The translations under genes and the position numbers were made by a program. Below are positions 1 through 6,723 of a stretch of 10,847 nucleotides of DNA, piece after piece. Below the pieces are notes generated by a model. The model saw nothing but the letters and a program-made list of their open reading frames with translations. It was not told the DNA's origin and ran no database searches. Position 1 is the first letter of the stretch, and each line of letters begins with the position of its first letter. This stretch comes from UBA8437 sp003445035 (GTDB lineage: Bacteria; Planctomycetota; Planctomycetia; Planctomycetales; Planctomycetaceae). Location: the NCBI GenBank assembly GCA_937901285.1, contig CALCHI010000446.1, forward strand, positions 1-10,847, given 5' to 3'.

Positions 1-43
<43 letters not shown>

Positions 44-82
44 TACCAGCCGAACGTGCCGAGGCCCGTTCGACAGCACATG

Positions 83-110
83 ATTCTAGCCGGACCGGAT
101 TTACGGTCAA
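83..110 (-). promoter_or_regulatory. Sigma70-type promoter of the tRNA-Asp gene
   Basis: On the minus strand, TTGACC (110 to 105) is followed by a 16-nt spacer and TAGAAT (88 to 83). Each box matches 5 of 6 bases of the housekeeping consensus. Transcription would start near position 76, giving a leader of roughly 33 nt before the mature tRNA 5' end at 43, which is normal for a tRNA gene. The assignment is by eye, but match, spacing and placement agree. Confidence 0.7.
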
Positions 111-173
111 GAGACGCGGCGGGCGCAATGCCCCGGTGGTCGAGTTAGACTGGCCGCCGAGTGGATTTCGACC

Positions 174-178
174 GGAGG
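174..178 (+). promoter_or_regulatory. Ribosome binding site that fixes the start of the pectate-lyase-like gene
   Basis: GGAGG lies 6 nt before the ATG at 185. The frame is also open from a GTG at 161, but that start lies upstream of this site and would put eight polar residues before the signal peptide. The site therefore favours 185. Confidence 0.75.
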
Positions 179-184
179 CCTCCG

Positions 185-1633
185 ATGCTTCGCACCATGA
201 TTGTCGCCATCCTCCTGCAGGGCTGGTTTGTCTCGGCTGTTGCTGCTGCTGAACCCATCACGAGGCGAAACGCCCAGGCCGCACTGCACAAGGCGGTCAA
301 TTTCTTCCGCAAGACGGTCTCGGCCGAGGGCGGGTACCTGTGGCGGTACAGCCACGATCTGAAGCGGCGCGAGGGTGAAGGGAAGGCCGGGCCGGGGATG
401 ACCTGGGTGCAACCACCCGGAACACCGACCGTCGGCGAAGGCCTGCTCGACGCCTGGTTGACGTGCGGCGACCGGGTGCTGCGTGATGCGGCGGTGCATG
501 CCGGTCATCACCTGGTCCGCGGCCAACTGCGTTCGGGTGGCTGGGATTACCGCATCGAAACCGACCCGGCCCGTCGCAGGAATTACGCGTACCGGATCGA
601 CGGCAACCCCGAGGGCCGCAACCGGACCACGCTGGACGACAACACCACGCAGTCGGCACTCCGGTTCCTGATGCACCTGGACCGCGGTCTCGACTACAAG
701 GACCAGTCGATTCACTCGGCGGTCGAATACGCCCTGGACGCGTTGATCAAGGCGCAGTTTCCCAACGGGGCCTGGTCGCAGCGGTACGAGTCGTTCCCCG
801 ATCCGAAGAAATTCCCGGTCCGCAAGGCGAGTTACCAGAAGACCTGGTCGCGGACCTTTCCCCAGAAGCGGTACTACACCTTTTACACCTTCAACGACAA
901 CTCGATTGCCGACGTGGTCCGCACGATGATCGAGGCCCGCGAGATCTACGGCCGCAAGAAGTACCAGGCGGCGGCGGAAAAGGCCGGCGACTTCATCCTG
1001 TCGGCCCAGATGCCCGACCCGCAGCCCGCCTGGGCCCAGCAGTACGATCTCGACATGCACCCGGCCTGGGCCCGCAAGTTCGAACCGCCTTCGGTCACCG
1101 GTGGAGAATCCCAGGGCGTGATGCGGACGCTGATATTCCTGTACCAGAAGACCGGTCGCAAGGATTTCCTCAACGCCGTACTGCCGGCACTCAACTATCT
1201 GAAGACATCGGAGATCTCCAAGGGCAAGCTGGCGAGATTCTACGAGTTGAAGACCAACCGACCGCTGTACTTCACCATGAAGTACCAGCTGGTCTACACC
1301 GATGATGACCTGCCGACACACTACGGCTTCCAGGTGAATTCGAAACTGGATTCGATCGAGGCCGCCTGGCGGCGGGCCAGGCGAGACGGTCAGTTGAAGC
1401 CGGTGGATGCGAGCGCCGCGCCGCGACGGAAACGTCCGAAGCTGACAGCCGGGGTCACCAAGCGTGCGCAGCAGGCCGTCGATTCGATGGATGCCCGCGG
1501 GGCGTGGGTCGAGTTGGACCAGTTGCGGTACCAGGGCGACGGAACACGTGACAAGAAGGTCCCGGTGATTTCGACCCTGGTGTTTGTCCGCCACATCGGT
1601 TCGCTGGCGGCCTACATCGCGGCGAGCGAGTAG
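185..1633 (+). CDS. Secreted pectate-lyase-like protein (polysaccharide lyase family 10, Pec_lyase type)
   Basis: 482 aa. Residues 1-22 form a signal peptide (hydrophobic core AILLQGWFVSAV, AAA just before the likely cut), so the protein is probably exported. The rest looks like the (alpha/alpha) toroid of family 10 pectate lyases, which cleave polygalacturonate by Ca-dependent beta-elimination. Family-like blocks in order: LDDNTTQ (150-156), NGAWSQRY (194-201), FNDNSIAD (236-243), AQQYDLDMHPAWARKFEPP (284-302), TGGES (305-309) and ARFYELKTNRP (350-360). The Asp of the FNDN block and the Arg of the PAWARKFE block sit where the family has its acidic, Ca-binding and basic catalytic residues; this mapping is from memory. 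After TNRP the usual GRDG-like stretch is replaced by LYFTMKYQLVYTDDD, so substrate or activity may differ. A basic linker (about 413-419, RRKRPK) precedes a short helical tail. The gene stands alone and is convergent with the next, with 6 bp between stops. No clear promoter was seen in 111-184. Confidence 0.82.
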   Translation: MLRTMIVAILLQGWFVSAVAAAEPITRRNAQAALHKAVNFFRKTVSAEGGYLWRYSHDLKRREGEGKAGPGMTWVQPPGTPTVGEGLLDAWLTCGDRVLRDAAVHAGHHLVRGQLRSGGWDYRIETDPARRRNYAYRIDGNPEGRNRTTLDDNTTQSALRFLMHLDRGLDYKDQSIHSAVEYALDALIKAQFPNGAWSQRYESFPDPKKFPVRKASYQKTWSRTFPQKRYYTFYTFNDNSIADVVRTMIEAREIYGRKKYQAAAEKAGDFILSAQMPDPQPAWAQQYDLDMHPAWARKFEPPSVTGGESQGVMRTLIFLYQKTGRKDFLNAVLPALNYLKTSEISKGKLARFYELKTNRPLYFTMKYQLVYTDDDLPTHYGFQVNSKLDSIEAAWRRARRDGQLKPVDASAAPRRKRPKLTAGVTKRAQQAVDSMDARGAWVELDQLRYQGDGTRDKKVPVISTLVFVRHIGSLAAYIAASE

Positions 1634-1639
1634 TCCCGG

Positions 1640-2452
1640 CTACGCTTCGGCGACCGCCTTCATCTTCTCAAGCCCTTCTCGGGCGACTTCCTCGGGGTCC
1701 TGTTCCCAGAGGTCCTCGCGGAACAGTTCCAGCGACAGCCAACCGTTGTATCCCACGTCCCTCAGCAACTGGCAGTAGCGGCCGAGGTCAAAAACACCGT
1801 CTCCGGGCATCACCCGATCCGGGTCGTGTTGCTCCTCGCGGGGCTTGGTGTCGATGCAGTCGTTGAAATGCGAGATGGCAATCTGGTCGGCTGTCAGCTT
1901 GGCGATCGATTCGACATCGCCACCACCTCGGTAGATGTGGAACGGGTCGAGCACCGTGGTGGCGTCGCCGTCACCACTGCCCTCCATCACCCTCAGCGCG
2001 GCTTCGATCGAATTGACCTGCTCGCTGAATCCCAGGAACTCCATGATCGGCTTGATGCCGAATTCCCGGCCGATCTCCAGCAGCCGGGCGTACTGTCGAC
2101 CTCCCAGTTCGAAATCGACCTCTCCCAGGGGCGGTCCACCGATGGCGTAGGTTGCCCCCACCGCTACCGACTGTTCCATCCGCCGCTTGATCTCGTCGAT
2201 CTCCTGCTCGTACTCCTCGCCGACGGTGTCCCACCATCCCTTGAGGAAGATGGTCGTGGGCACCTCCAGCCCGTTGTCATCGGCGGCCTTGCGGATATCG
2301 GCCAGGGTGCCGCCGGTCAGCAGGTAGAGATCGATGTCGTCGTGCCACAACTCGATCGCCCCGTAACCGGTTCGGCCGGCGATCGCGATCTTTTCCAGGA
2401 TCGGGGTCGGGCGGATGGTGCTCGAATTCAGGCTGTAGACGAAGTCGGCCAT
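1640..2452 (-). CDS. Sugar phosphate isomerase/epimerase-like TIM barrel (xylose isomerase-like, AP_endonuc_2 fold)
   Basis: 270 aa, cytoplasmic, no signal peptide. Start chosen at ATG 2452 because MADFVYSLNSSTIRP begins the first barrel strand directly; the frame stays open further upstream, but those 49 residues are low-complexity and run through the divergent promoter region. The four metal ligands expected of the fold are visible: E138 (PIMEFLGF), D169 (VLDPFHIYRGGG), H195 (AISHFND) and E242 (LSLELF). The RVMPGDG motif (213-219) is also typical of IolE/IolI/hydroxypyruvate isomerase relatives. Length is usual for the family. Substrate cannot be read from sequence; inositol catabolism, keto-sugar epimerisation or hydroxypyruvate isomerisation are all possible. 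No iol genes are adjacent. It is divergent from the metallopeptidase gene and convergent with the pectate-lyase-like gene. Confidence 0.88.
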   Translation of the reverse strand: MADFVYSLNSSTIRPTPILEKIAIAGRTGYGAIELWHDDIDLYLLTGGTLADIRKAADDNGLEVPTTIFLKGWWDTVGEEYEQEIDEIKRRMEQSVAVGATYAIGGPPLGEVDFELGGRQYARLLEIGREFGIKPIMEFLGFSEQVNSIEAALRVMEGSGDGDATTVLDPFHIYRGGGDVESIAKLTADQIAISHFNDCIDTKPREEQHDPDRVMPGDGVFDLGRYCQLLRDVGYNGWLSLELFREDLWEQDPEEVAREGLEKMKAVAEA

Positions 2453-2476
2453 GGTTGTGTATCCGGGGTTCGGGTT

Positions 2477-2498
2477 GCCGAAAACGCGGGATTTCGGC
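2477..2498. repeat. Inverted repeat GCCGAAA-N8-TTTCGGC, possible operator
   Basis: Perfect 7-bp arms at 2477-2483 and 2492-2498 around an 8-nt spacer, starting 25 nt upstream of the isomerase start codon. The same heptamer recurs at 2550-2556, and a 6/7 inverted copy (TTTCGTC) lies at 2521-2527. This could be an operator for a dimeric repressor or a leader hairpin of the isomerase transcript. Confidence 0.45.
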
Positions 2499-2539
2499 GT
2501 GGGGGTCGATGACAGTGGTCTTTCGTCGTCTCGGGTCGA

Positions 2540-2569
2540 ATTGTACTCTGCCGAAAGCACCGCTTCCAA
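2540..2569 (-). promoter_or_regulatory. Candidate promoter of the isomerase gene
   Basis: On the minus strand, TTGGAA (2569 to 2564), an 18-nt spacer and TACAAT (2545 to 2540). The -10 box matches 5/6 and the -35 box 4/6. The start would fall near 2533, giving a leader of about 80 nt that contains the GCCGAAA inverted repeat. Found by eye only. Confidence 0.4.
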
Positions 2570-2586
2570 ACCGGCCGACCAACGCG

Positions 2587-3864
2587 ATGACTGGCCCACT
2601 CAAACTCGCCGCCTGCCTGATACTGACCGGCCTGGTCACCGGTCGTGTGGCCGCCGCCGGTGAGATCGTCAAGTACGAGTCGCAGCGGCTGGTCCTGCAC
2701 ACCGATGTGGCACCGGCCACCGCGGCGATGCTCGTCCGCGCTTTCGAGTCGGCGTGGGAGACGTGGGTGAGAGAATTCGGCTCACCGCCGGCCGAGAGTG
2801 ATGGCAAGCCGTTGCGGATCACCGGTTGCGTGATGGTTGCTCCGGGGAAGTTCTCCGACGCGGGGCTGCTGCCGAAATCGATCGAGCGGTTCCTCGGCAG
2901 CGAGCATCCCGGAAAACACCGGCGGAACCGCTTCTGGATGAAGGACCGCTCCAGCGACTACTACCGCCGTCACCTGATGATCCACGAGGCGACTCACTGC
3001 TTCATGACGGCCCGCGGCGGGACGATGCTGCCGGTGTGGTACCTGGAGGGGACCGCCGAGTTGTTTGCGACGCATGTCACCGACGCGTCGTCCGGGAAAT
3101 ACCGCTTCGGCGTGATGCCGACCGACACCAGTCAACTGCCCGGCTGGGGTCGGCTGGGGATGTTGCGTCGAGACGTCCGCCGAGGCCGGCTGCCCCGTTT
3201 CGAGATGCTCTCGGGGTTGTGGAAAACCGAGCACGAGAAGATTTCGACCTATGCCTGGTCGTGGGCTTACTGCCGGTTCCTGGCGTCGCACCCCGTCTAC
3301 CGGTCCGGTTTCCGGGCACTGGGCAAGCACCTCTCCGACGGAAGGTTCGACGCGGCGTTGGAGCGAGCGTTCGATTCTCGCTCCGATGCGCTGCAGTTCG
3401 AGTGGCGACTGGCGGCCCGGGACATGGTGCCCGGTTTCGACTTCCAGCGGTCGGCGATTCGGTTCGTGAGATCCCGGCCCCTGGCGGCCGACGGAGTCCG
3501 GACGGTTGTGTCGGCCGACCGGGGTTGGCAGTCGACCGGCGTGCGGGTCGAGAAGGGACGTGGTCTGAGAGTGGTCGCTGACGGGCGGTTCACCCTCGCG
3601 AGGAAACCCAGGCCGTGGATCAGCACGGCCGACGGGATCAGCTTCCGCTACCACGCGGGCTTGCCGCTGGGCCGGCTGGTCGGGGTGGTGCAGCCGGACC
3701 GCGTGACATCGGACACGCCGCCACGGGTGGTCTCGCTGGGCCGCGATGGGCGGCTGTTGCCCAGGACGTCGGGGACGCTGTTCCTGCGTCTGAATGATTT
3801 CCTGAGCGAATTGGCCGACAACACGGGGACGGTGACCGTCGAGATTCGGAACTCGAAGCGCTGA
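2587..3864 (+). CDS. Secreted HEXXH zinc metallopeptidase with C-terminal LecA (PA-IL)-like domain
   Basis: 425 aa from ATG 2587, chosen because a signal peptide begins there (MTGPLKLAACLILTGL, then VAAAGE near the cut). The frame is open upstream to 2455, but that part has no export signal and overlaps the divergent gene's control region. No Shine-Dalgarno site is visible. Residues 133-137 are HEATH, a zinc-binding HEXXH, followed after 16 residues by E154 in WYLEGTAELFATH (151-163). This is the gluzincin pattern seen in M1-like and DUF1570/peptidase-MA-like proteins: two His, one Glu, and E134 as catalytic base. The middle (about 165-290) is helical. Residues about 304-420 look like a separate beta-sandwich: GWQSTGVRV (314-322), GLPLGRLVG (358-366), LFLRLND (398-404) and ADNTGTVTVEI (410-420). 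That series resembles the galactose-binding PA-IL/LecA family and its Ca/sugar loop. It is likely an exported protease or an anchored binder; the substrate is unknown. Confidence 0.78.
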   Translation: MTGPLKLAACLILTGLVTGRVAAAGEIVKYESQRLVLHTDVAPATAAMLVRAFESAWETWVREFGSPPAESDGKPLRITGCVMVAPGKFSDAGLLPKSIERFLGSEHPGKHRRNRFWMKDRSSDYYRRHLMIHEATHCFMTARGGTMLPVWYLEGTAELFATHVTDASSGKYRFGVMPTDTSQLPGWGRLGMLRRDVRRGRLPRFEMLSGLWKTEHEKISTYAWSWAYCRFLASHPVYRSGFRALGKHLSDGRFDAALERAFDSRSDALQFEWRLAARDMVPGFDFQRSAIRFVRSRPLAADGVRTVVSADRGWQSTGVRVEKGRGLRVVADGRFTLARKPRPWISTADGISFRYHAGLPLGRLVGVVQPDRVTSDTPPRVVSLGRDGRLLPRTSGTLFLRLNDFLSELADNTGTVTVEIRNSKR

Positions 3865-3865
3865 G

Positions 3866-5050
3866 TCACAGGCACTCGGACAGCGAGTTCACCAGGTGGT
3901 CGATGTCGGCGACGGTGTTGTAGAGGTGGCACGAGATGCGGATGTAGCGGTGTTCGTGCATCGTCGTCACCGGGGTCTCGATCCCGAATTCCCGTTGCAA
4001 GGTCTTCTGGAGCGGGTCGATGTGTCCGTGCCCGGTTTCGGCGGCGGGATCGTTCGGAAGCGGGACGATGGTCATCGGTCCGTACCAGCGGTGGCTCTCG
4101 GGGGTGGGGGCCTCGAGTCCTGTCAATTCGAGCACCCGGCGGCGGGCCTGGTTGACCAGGTCGTGCGATTGGTCACGGAACCGTTGGATCCCGTAGTCTT
4201 TCAGAAACGCGATGGCCTCGGGGATGGCCAGCCAACAGGCCGGGTCGCGGGTGCCCCCCCAGGTGAACTCGTCTTTCCACGACGGGTCCCGTCCGCTGAC
4301 GCTGCCGCCCCAACTGGTGATGGCCGGACGAATGCGGTGCTGGTGCCGGCGGCGGACCCACAGGAACCCGCTGCCGAAGGGGGCCGAAAGCCACTTGTGA
4401 CAGCTGGCGGTGTAGTAGTCGCAGCCGAGTTGTTCGAGATCCAACGGCAGCATGGCGACCGCGTGCGGACCATCGACGCAGACGGGCACCCCGTGCCGTG
4501 AAGCCGCCTGGCAGATCAACTCGATCGGCAACGTCGTTGCGGTGGCCGAGGTCACGTGGCTGGCGACCAGTAGTCGAGTGCGATCGGTGATCGAGGCCGC
4601 CAGGTGTTCGACCAGCCGCTCGGCCGAATCCTCCTCGAGCAGCGGCCAGGGCAGCCGGCGGACGACCAGCTCGGCTCCGGCTGCCTGGCAGGTCTTTTGC
4701 CACAGCCGCCGGACGGCCCCGTATTCGTGGTCGGTCAACAGCACCTGGTCTCCGGCTTCCAGTTCGACGCTGCGAGCCACGATGTTCATCCCCGCAGTCG
4801 CGTTGTCGACCAGCACCAGGTCACGGGGGTCGGCTCCCACGAACCGCCCCAGCGCGTCGCAGGTCTCGTCGAGCAGTCCTTCGAGCCGCCGCACGAAGAA
4901 CTCCATCGGCTGTCTCTGCAACTCGGCTGTCCACCGCTGTTGGGATTCTCGGACCGGTCGCGGGGCGGGGCCGAACGAGCCGTGGTTCAGGTAGGTGACG
5001 CCGTCGGGGATGTCCCACGCGTCGGAGATCAGGGGGGCCGGTGCGTTCAT
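3866..5050 (-). CDS. Class-V aminotransferase-fold PLP enzyme (isopenicillin-N epimerase-like)
   Basis: 394 aa, cytoplasmic, fold type I PLP enzyme. The start ATG 5050 overlaps the stop of the upstream MATE gene in an ATGA arrangement, and the family N-terminus follows at once (GVTYLNHGSFGPAPRPV, 17-33). Other landmarks: VDNATAGMN (81-89, phosphate-binding loop), SHVTSATAT (164-172), VCVDGPHA (190-197, with D193 contacting the pyridine nitrogen), and the Schiff-base lysine K219 in ASCHKWLSAPFGSGFLWV. The second half has TSWGG (245-249) and FTWGGTRDP (262-270). This is the subgroup usually named isopenicillin-N epimerase, though most members act on other amino acids (cysteine desulfurase, C-S lyase or transaminase-like). 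The real reaction is not predictable. It is cotranscribed with, and probably translationally coupled to, the MATE exporter. Its stop is 1 bp from that of the convergent metallopeptidase gene. Confidence 0.87.
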   Translation of the reverse strand: MNAPAPLISDAWDIPDGVTYLNHGSFGPAPRPVRESQQRWTAELQRQPMEFFVRRLEGLLDETCDALGRFVGADPRDLVLVDNATAGMNIVARSVELEAGDQVLLTDHEYGAVRRLWQKTCQAAGAELVVRRLPWPLLEEDSAERLVEHLAASITDRTRLLVASHVTSATATTLPIELICQAASRHGVPVCVDGPHAVAMLPLDLEQLGCDYYTASCHKWLSAPFGSGFLWVRRRHQHRIRPAITSWGGSVSGRDPSWKDEFTWGGTRDPACWLAIPEAIAFLKDYGIQRFRDQSHDLVNQARRRVLELTGLEAPTPESHRWYGPMTIVPLPNDPAAETGHGHIDPLQKTLQREFGIETPVTTMHEHRYIRISCHLYNTVADIDHLVNSLSECL

Positions 5051-6495
5051 GTCATCGGAGAAGGATTGGGAGCGGGTTCGGAGGCGGGGGGCTCGGTGGT
5101 GGGCAGCAGATCGGGTTCGAGCACGGTCATCGATTGCCACTTGCCGTCGAGGAATCTCCAGAGGAAACCGAGAGCCAAAAGGACGATGAAGCCGGTGCAG
5201 GCGATCCAGCCGGTGTGCAGTGTCAGGAGTCCGTTGCGGACGAGGATCCACGTGGGCAGGACCATCACCAGCCACGCGGCGACCAGTGTCAACCACAATC
5301 CGAATCGGGTGTCACCGGCTCCCCGGATGGCCGAGCTGAAGACGATGATGATCGCATCGAAGAAGGCGTAGACCGCGACGTACCTCAGCAGGATCACCGT
5401 CAGATCCTGCACCCGGGCGAAGTCCTCCGCATCGGCCATGGCCGCGTAGGGTAGCAGGAGGATGTCGGGCACGGTGAGGTAGAGTGCAGAGAAGGAGAGC
5501 ATGTAGATGGCCGCCAGGACGAAGGCGGTCCAGGTCGTGCGGATCGCCAGACGTGGCCGGCCCTCGCCCACCCGCCGTCCCACCAGCGTCATCACGGCGG
5601 TGCCGACACCGAGCATGGGGACGAAGGCCATCGAGTTGATGTTGAAGGCGAGGTTGGTGGCGGCCAGTTCGTCGGAGCCGAGTTGACCGAGCAGCAGCAG
5701 GAAGACGGTGAATCCGGCCACGTCGACCAGGGACATCACCCCGTTGGGCACGCCGTACTTGATGAAGCGTCCAAACAGTTCGCGGTCGAAACGGCGGTTG
5801 ACCAGCAGCCCGAACTTCTGGACCGTCTCGGGTCTGAACAGTACGACGGCGTAGAGTCCCACGGCAGTGAACTGTGCCGAAACGGTCGCGATCGCCGCCC
5901 CGGTGATGCCCCAGCCGGGAATCGGCCCGGAACCGAATATCAGCACGTAATCCAGGCCGATGTTCAGCAGTGACGCGATGACGTTGACCCACATCACCAC
6001 GGTGGTGCGGCCCTGTCCGGTGAAGAACCCCGAAAGCGCGCCGCTGAGCAGGAACGGGAGACTGCCCAGGCAAAGGACCTCGAGGTAGCGGATTTCGAGT
6101 GCCTGGACGGCGGGGTCATGACCGCCCCAGGCGAAGATCGGACCGGCCACTGGAGTGAGCATCGCCAGCAGCACGCCGGCCGCCAGCGCGAGGTAGATGG
6201 CGTGCCAGAGCGACGCGGCGATTCGGTCGGGACGATTGGCTCCGTCGTACTGGGAGACGAAGGTGTTGGTGTACATCGCGACCCCGAAGGGAACCGACAG
6301 CAGCGTCCAGTGCACCATCGAGGCGGGCATCGCGGCGGCCAGGGCTTCCGGGCTGTGCCAGGTCAGGAAGATCCGATCGACGACGTACATCAGCGTGATG
6401 GAGCCCGAGCTGATGACCAGCGGCAGGGCGACCTGCAGCAGTTCTCGGAGGCTGCCGGCAGCAGGTTTGGGTGGCGAACTGTTTCCGGTCGTCAC
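5047..6495 (-). CDS. MATE family multidrug/metabolite exporter (NorM-like)
   Basis: 482 aa integral membrane protein with about 12 hydrophobic segments in two homologous halves, the usual MATE size and topology. The N-terminal half shows LPLVISSGSITLMYVVDRIF (25-44) and TFVSQYDGANRPDRI (78-92), the loop region typical of MATE proteins. The second half repeats it (KYGVPNGVMSLVDVAGF and IRGAGDTRFG). Such proteins export cations or metabolites from the cytoplasm using Na+ or H+ gradients. The start is GTG 6495, supported by AGGAG 10 nt upstream. The last 25 or so residues are a Pro/Glu-rich hydrophilic tail beyond the final membrane segment. It is first in an operon with the PLP enzyme, which begins inside this gene's stop codon. 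A palindrome 29 nt upstream may be its operator. The substrate is unknown. Confidence 0.93.
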   Translation of the reverse strand: MTTGNSSPPKPAAGSLRELLQVALPLVISSGSITLMYVVDRIFLTWHSPEALAAAMPASMVHWTLLSVPFGVAMYTNTFVSQYDGANRPDRIAASLWHAIYLALAAGVLLAMLTPVAGPIFAWGGHDPAVQALEIRYLEVLCLGSLPFLLSGALSGFFTGQGRTTVVMWVNVIASLLNIGLDYVLIFGSGPIPGWGITGAAIATVSAQFTAVGLYAVVLFRPETVQKFGLLVNRRFDRELFGRFIKYGVPNGVMSLVDVAGFTVFLLLLGQLGSDELAATNLAFNINSMAFVPMLGVGTAVMTLVGRRVGEGRPRLAIRTTWTAFVLAAIYMLSFSALYLTVPDILLLPYAAMADAEDFARVQDLTVILLRYVAVYAFFDAIIIVFSSAIRGAGDTRFGLWLTLVAAWLVMVLPTWILVRNGLLTLHTGWIACTGFIVLLALGFLWRFLDGKWQSMTVLEPDLLPTTEPPASEPAPNPSPMT

Positions 6496-6505
6496 GTCCG
6501 TACAG

Positions 6506-6510
6506 CTCCT
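6506..6510 (-). promoter_or_regulatory. Ribosome binding site of the MATE gene
   Basis: AGGAG on the minus strand, 10 nt before the GTG at 6495. The spacing is slightly long, but it is the only strong match and it supports the GTG start. Confidence 0.55.
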
Positions 6511-6523
6511 GCTGTGCCCGACG

Positions 6524-6538
6524 GCAACGACTCGTTGC
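6524..6538. promoter_or_regulatory. Perfect 15-bp palindrome, candidate operator of the MATE operon
   Basis: GCAACGA-C-TCGTTGC: 7-bp arms around one central base, 29 nt before the MATE start codon. A degenerate copy lies exactly 100 bp further on (6623-6639). Size and symmetry fit a dimeric repressor such as a TetR- or MarR-type protein, which often control exporters. No regulator gene is in the window. Confidence 0.5.
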
Positions 6539-6622
6539 GGGAATCGTCGGAGGGCACTCGTGTGAAGTCGCTAGGTTAGAAGGGTGGTGGGGCCGGGTAA
6601 AGGAGGGTGCCGCGGTGCTACC

Positions 6623-6639
6623 GGCTGCGGCTCGTTGCG
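6623..6639. repeat. Degenerate second copy of the 6523-6539 palindrome
   Basis: GGCTGCGGCTCGTTGCG matches GGCAACGACTCGTTGCG at 6523-6539 in 14 of 17 positions, with the right half-site intact. It overlaps the candidate -35 region of the esterase gene (6635-6640), so binding here could affect that gene. Confidence 0.42.
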
Positions 6640-6663
6640 AAGGCGGTGGGCAGCCGCTAGTTT
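6635..6663 (+). promoter_or_regulatory. Weak candidate promoter of the esterase gene
   Basis: TTGCGA (6635-6640), a 17-nt spacer and TAGTTT (6658-6663). The match is only 4/6 and 3/6, so this is a tentative call based on position. The leader would contain a small AGGGG/CCCCT hairpin (6682-6696). Confidence 0.25.
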
Positions 6664-6712
6664 GCTCTGTGCGCCGGTTCCAGGGGCCGGACCCCTCTTC
6701 TCGACGACACCC

Positions 6713-6716
6713 GGAG
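6713..6716 (+). promoter_or_regulatory. Ribosome binding site of the esterase gene
   Basis: GGAG with a 7-nt spacer to ATG 6724. It supports that start, which is also followed at once by a signal peptide. Confidence 0.65.
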
Positions 6717-6723
6717 ACCCATC

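Noticed and set aside
107..1594. 495-aa minus-strand ORF opposite the pectate-lyase-like gene
   Set aside because: Compositional shadow; no start context or domain, while the plus strand has clear family motifs.
1826..2512. 228-aa plus-strand ORF opposite the isomerase
   Set aside because: The minus strand carries all four metal ligands of the TIM-barrel family; the plus-strand product shows no motif.
2782..3654. 290-aa minus-strand ORF opposite the metallopeptidase
   Set aside because: Shadow of a gene with HEATH and lectin-like motifs; the product is low-complexity Arg/Pro/Gln.
6682..6696. AGGGG-N5-CCCCT hairpin before the esterase gene as a terminator
   Set aside because: The stem is only 5 bp with no T-run, and it lies 27 nt before a start codon, so it is not a credible terminator.
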